Shown piece after piece: positions 62,981 through 64,000 of a stretch of DNA of 64,000 bases (positions are counted from its first letter, which is position 1; each line of letters starts with the position of its first letter). Below the pieces are notes generated by a model. That model was not told the DNA's origin, did not search any database, and saw only the letters and a program-made list of their open reading frames with translations. Made by a program: the position numbers and the translations under genes. Source of the stretch: Parvibaculaceae bacterium (lineage in GTDB: Bacteria > Pseudomonadota > Alphaproteobacteria > Parvibaculales > Parvibaculaceae); the NCBI GenBank assembly GCA_029209985.1, contig JARGNZ010000004.1, positions 62,001 through 126,000 on the forward strand. The letters are read 5' to 3'.

Positions 62981-64000
62981 TTAGGGGCGCATGGTGGTGA
63001 GATACGGCCCTAGCTCGGCGGCTTGGCGCTGAGGTTGCACCATGTCGAGCCAGTCAATCAGTCGGGGCCGGGTTTCGCGGGGATCAATGAGTTCATGGAC
63101 AGAAAACCCTTCAGCCCGTGGGAAGGGAGACTGGCTTGCGGCTAGTCGTTCTTCTAGCTCTTTGCGTAAGGCGTCAGGGTCTTCTGCGGCCGCAATCTGA
63201 CGGGCAAAAGCGACGGCAACGCCGCCCTCTACTGGCAATGCGCCGGTTGCTGCACTGGGCCATGAGAGGACATATCCATCCGGGGCGAAGTGGGCTGCAC
63301 CAGCCACGCCGAATACTTTATGCACAATAACGCTGGCCCAAGGCACGCGGCTTTGCATGACGGCTGCAATGGCGGCGGTGCCGTAGCGAATGGTGCCTGC
63401 TTGTTCAGAGGCTGAGCCGATCATAAAACCGGGTTCATCGACGAAGGAGAGAATGGGTAGATGGAAAGTGTTACACATGTCGACAAAACGGCGTAGTTTT
63501 TGTGCCGCTTGTGCTGTCATGGCCCCTGCATAATACATGCAATCATTGCCAATGACGCCAACCGGGTGGCCATTCATACGGGCTAAGCCTGTGATGAGAG
63601 AAGGGCCGTATTTTTTTCCCATCTCAAAAAAGCTTCCCTGATCGAGCACGGCTTTCAGGATAGGCCGCATTTTGAAAGGTTTGCGTCTGTCTTTTGGGAC
63701 AATATCGCGCAAGCTTTCTTCCATCCGGTCCGGGCTGTCGGTTGGTTCCCTATAGGGCGGTAACTGCCATACGTTGTCGGGGAGATAAGAGAGGAAGGTG
63801 CGGATTTGATTGAGGGCATCCGCTTCGTCCTTGGCGACATTGTCGATGGCACCGCTTTTCGCGTGCACGTTGGGGCCGCCTAATTCTTCTTTGGTCTTGT
63901 CTTCATCCAAGGCGCGTTTGACAACGTGGGGTCCCGCGATGAGGAGCTGGGCGTCTCGGGTCATGACGGTGAAGTGAGAGGCGACCAAACGCGCGGCGGG
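62981..64000 (-). CDS. Acyl-CoA carboxylase carboxyltransferase subunit, 5' end outside window
   Basis: This gene is open to the right edge, so its N-terminal part is missing; the visible 340 codons are the C-terminal carboxyltransferase half. Family motifs are SFFEMGKKYGPSLITGLARM near 118, GHPVGVIGNDCMYYAGAMTA, FVDEPGFMIGSASEQAGTIR and HYAPDGYVLSWPSA-like HFAPDGYVLSWPSA with the second active-site region. It resembles propionyl-, methylcrotonyl- or other acyl-CoA carboxylase beta subunits, and the RLIDWLDMVQPQR end is seen in several of them. The substrate cannot be fixed from the C-terminal half. The frame reads P-A-A-R-L-V-A-S-H before the first TTG, so that TTG (63988) is not the start. 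Confidence 0.85.
   Translation of the reverse strand, partial: PAARLVASHFTVMTRDAQLLIAGPHVVKRALDEDKTKEELGGPNVHAKSGAIDNVAKDEADALNQIRTFLSYLPDNVWQLPPYREPTDSPDRMEESLRDIVPKDRRKPFKMRPILKAVLDQGSFFEMGKKYGPSLITGLARMNGHPVGVIGNDCMYYAGAMTAQAAQKLRRFVDMCNTFHLPILSFVDEPGFMIGSASEQAGTIRYGTAAIAAVMQSRVPWASVIVHKVFGVAGAAHFAPDGYVLSWPSAATGALPVEGGVAVAFARQIAAAEDPDALRKELEERLAASQSPFPRAEGFSVHELIDPRETRPRLIDWLDMVQPQRQAAELGPYLTTMRP

Noticed and set aside
1-64000. CRISPR array, insertion sequences, prophage, tRNA or rRNA genes
   Set aside because: I found no regularly spaced repeats, no transposase or integrase motifs and no tRNA-like cloverleaf arms on reading the window; a covariance search could still find a small RNA.

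Overview
The window looks like chromosomal DNA of an alphaproteobacterium, probably marine, with roughly 50% G+C. The assignment rests on gene families only: hmuTUV heme uptake, a fused cysNC, PleC/PdhS-style kinases, a Caulobacter-type bufferin operon, a ROSE/sigma-32 controlled hsp20 and a CoxE/MoxR pair. The genus cannot be read from the sequence. I saw no rRNA, tRNA, CRISPR array, IS element or prophage.

Layout. 1-2640: end of a heme ABC importer operon (hmuT, cut by the window edge, then hmuU and hmuV). 2991-5806: sulfate activation (cysD-cysNC), ended by an intrinsic terminator; a small GIY-YIG gene follows. 6176-31241: a large envelope-polysaccharide region on both strands. It holds nucleotide-sugar genes (UDP-glucuronate epimerase, ugd, galU, gmd), kdsD, an AGE-family epimerase, three heptose genes (hldE, hldD, gmhB), two polyprenyl-phosphate sugar-1-phosphate transferases (WcaJ-like and WbaP-like), a Wza/GumB-type export lipoprotein, two related small secreted proteins with a 25-residue membrane peptide between them, a beta-barrel protein, a Wzc-type tyrosine autokinase, a Wzy/ligase-type polymerase, a histidine kinase and a VanZ-like protein. 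No glycosyltransferase or flippase is in it. 31484-32737: an MltB-type lytic transglycosylase.

32738-39535: a 631-base hairpin-rich leader followed by gltB-gltD (glutamate synthase). 39612-44292: an O-acetylation-type cluster (small membrane protein, MBOAT acyltransferase, two SGNH hydrolases). 44615-47023: MoxR ATPase with CoxE-like VWA protein. 47266-49353: a bifunctional beta-oxidation enzyme. 49742-52273: a four-gene bufferin-type RiPP operon: secreted four-cysteine precursor (DUF2282), MNIO enzyme (DUF692), DUF2063 partner and DoxX protein. 52356-56982: a GST-like gene, an Hpt protein facing a hybrid histidine kinase, and hsp20 with a clear sigma-32 promoter and a ROSE-like RNA thermometer. 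57249-61958: a branched-chain amino-acid-type ABC importer whose binding protein and first permease are one polypeptide. 62137-62919: a secreted protein with three PepSY-like units. 62981-64000: end of an acyl-CoA carboxylase carboxyltransferase gene, cut by the window edge.

The items most worth following are the bufferin operon, the hsp20 thermometer with its promoter, the structured gltB leader, the natural binding-protein/permease fusion, and the secreted-protein pair with its coupled micro-ORF in the exopolysaccharide region.
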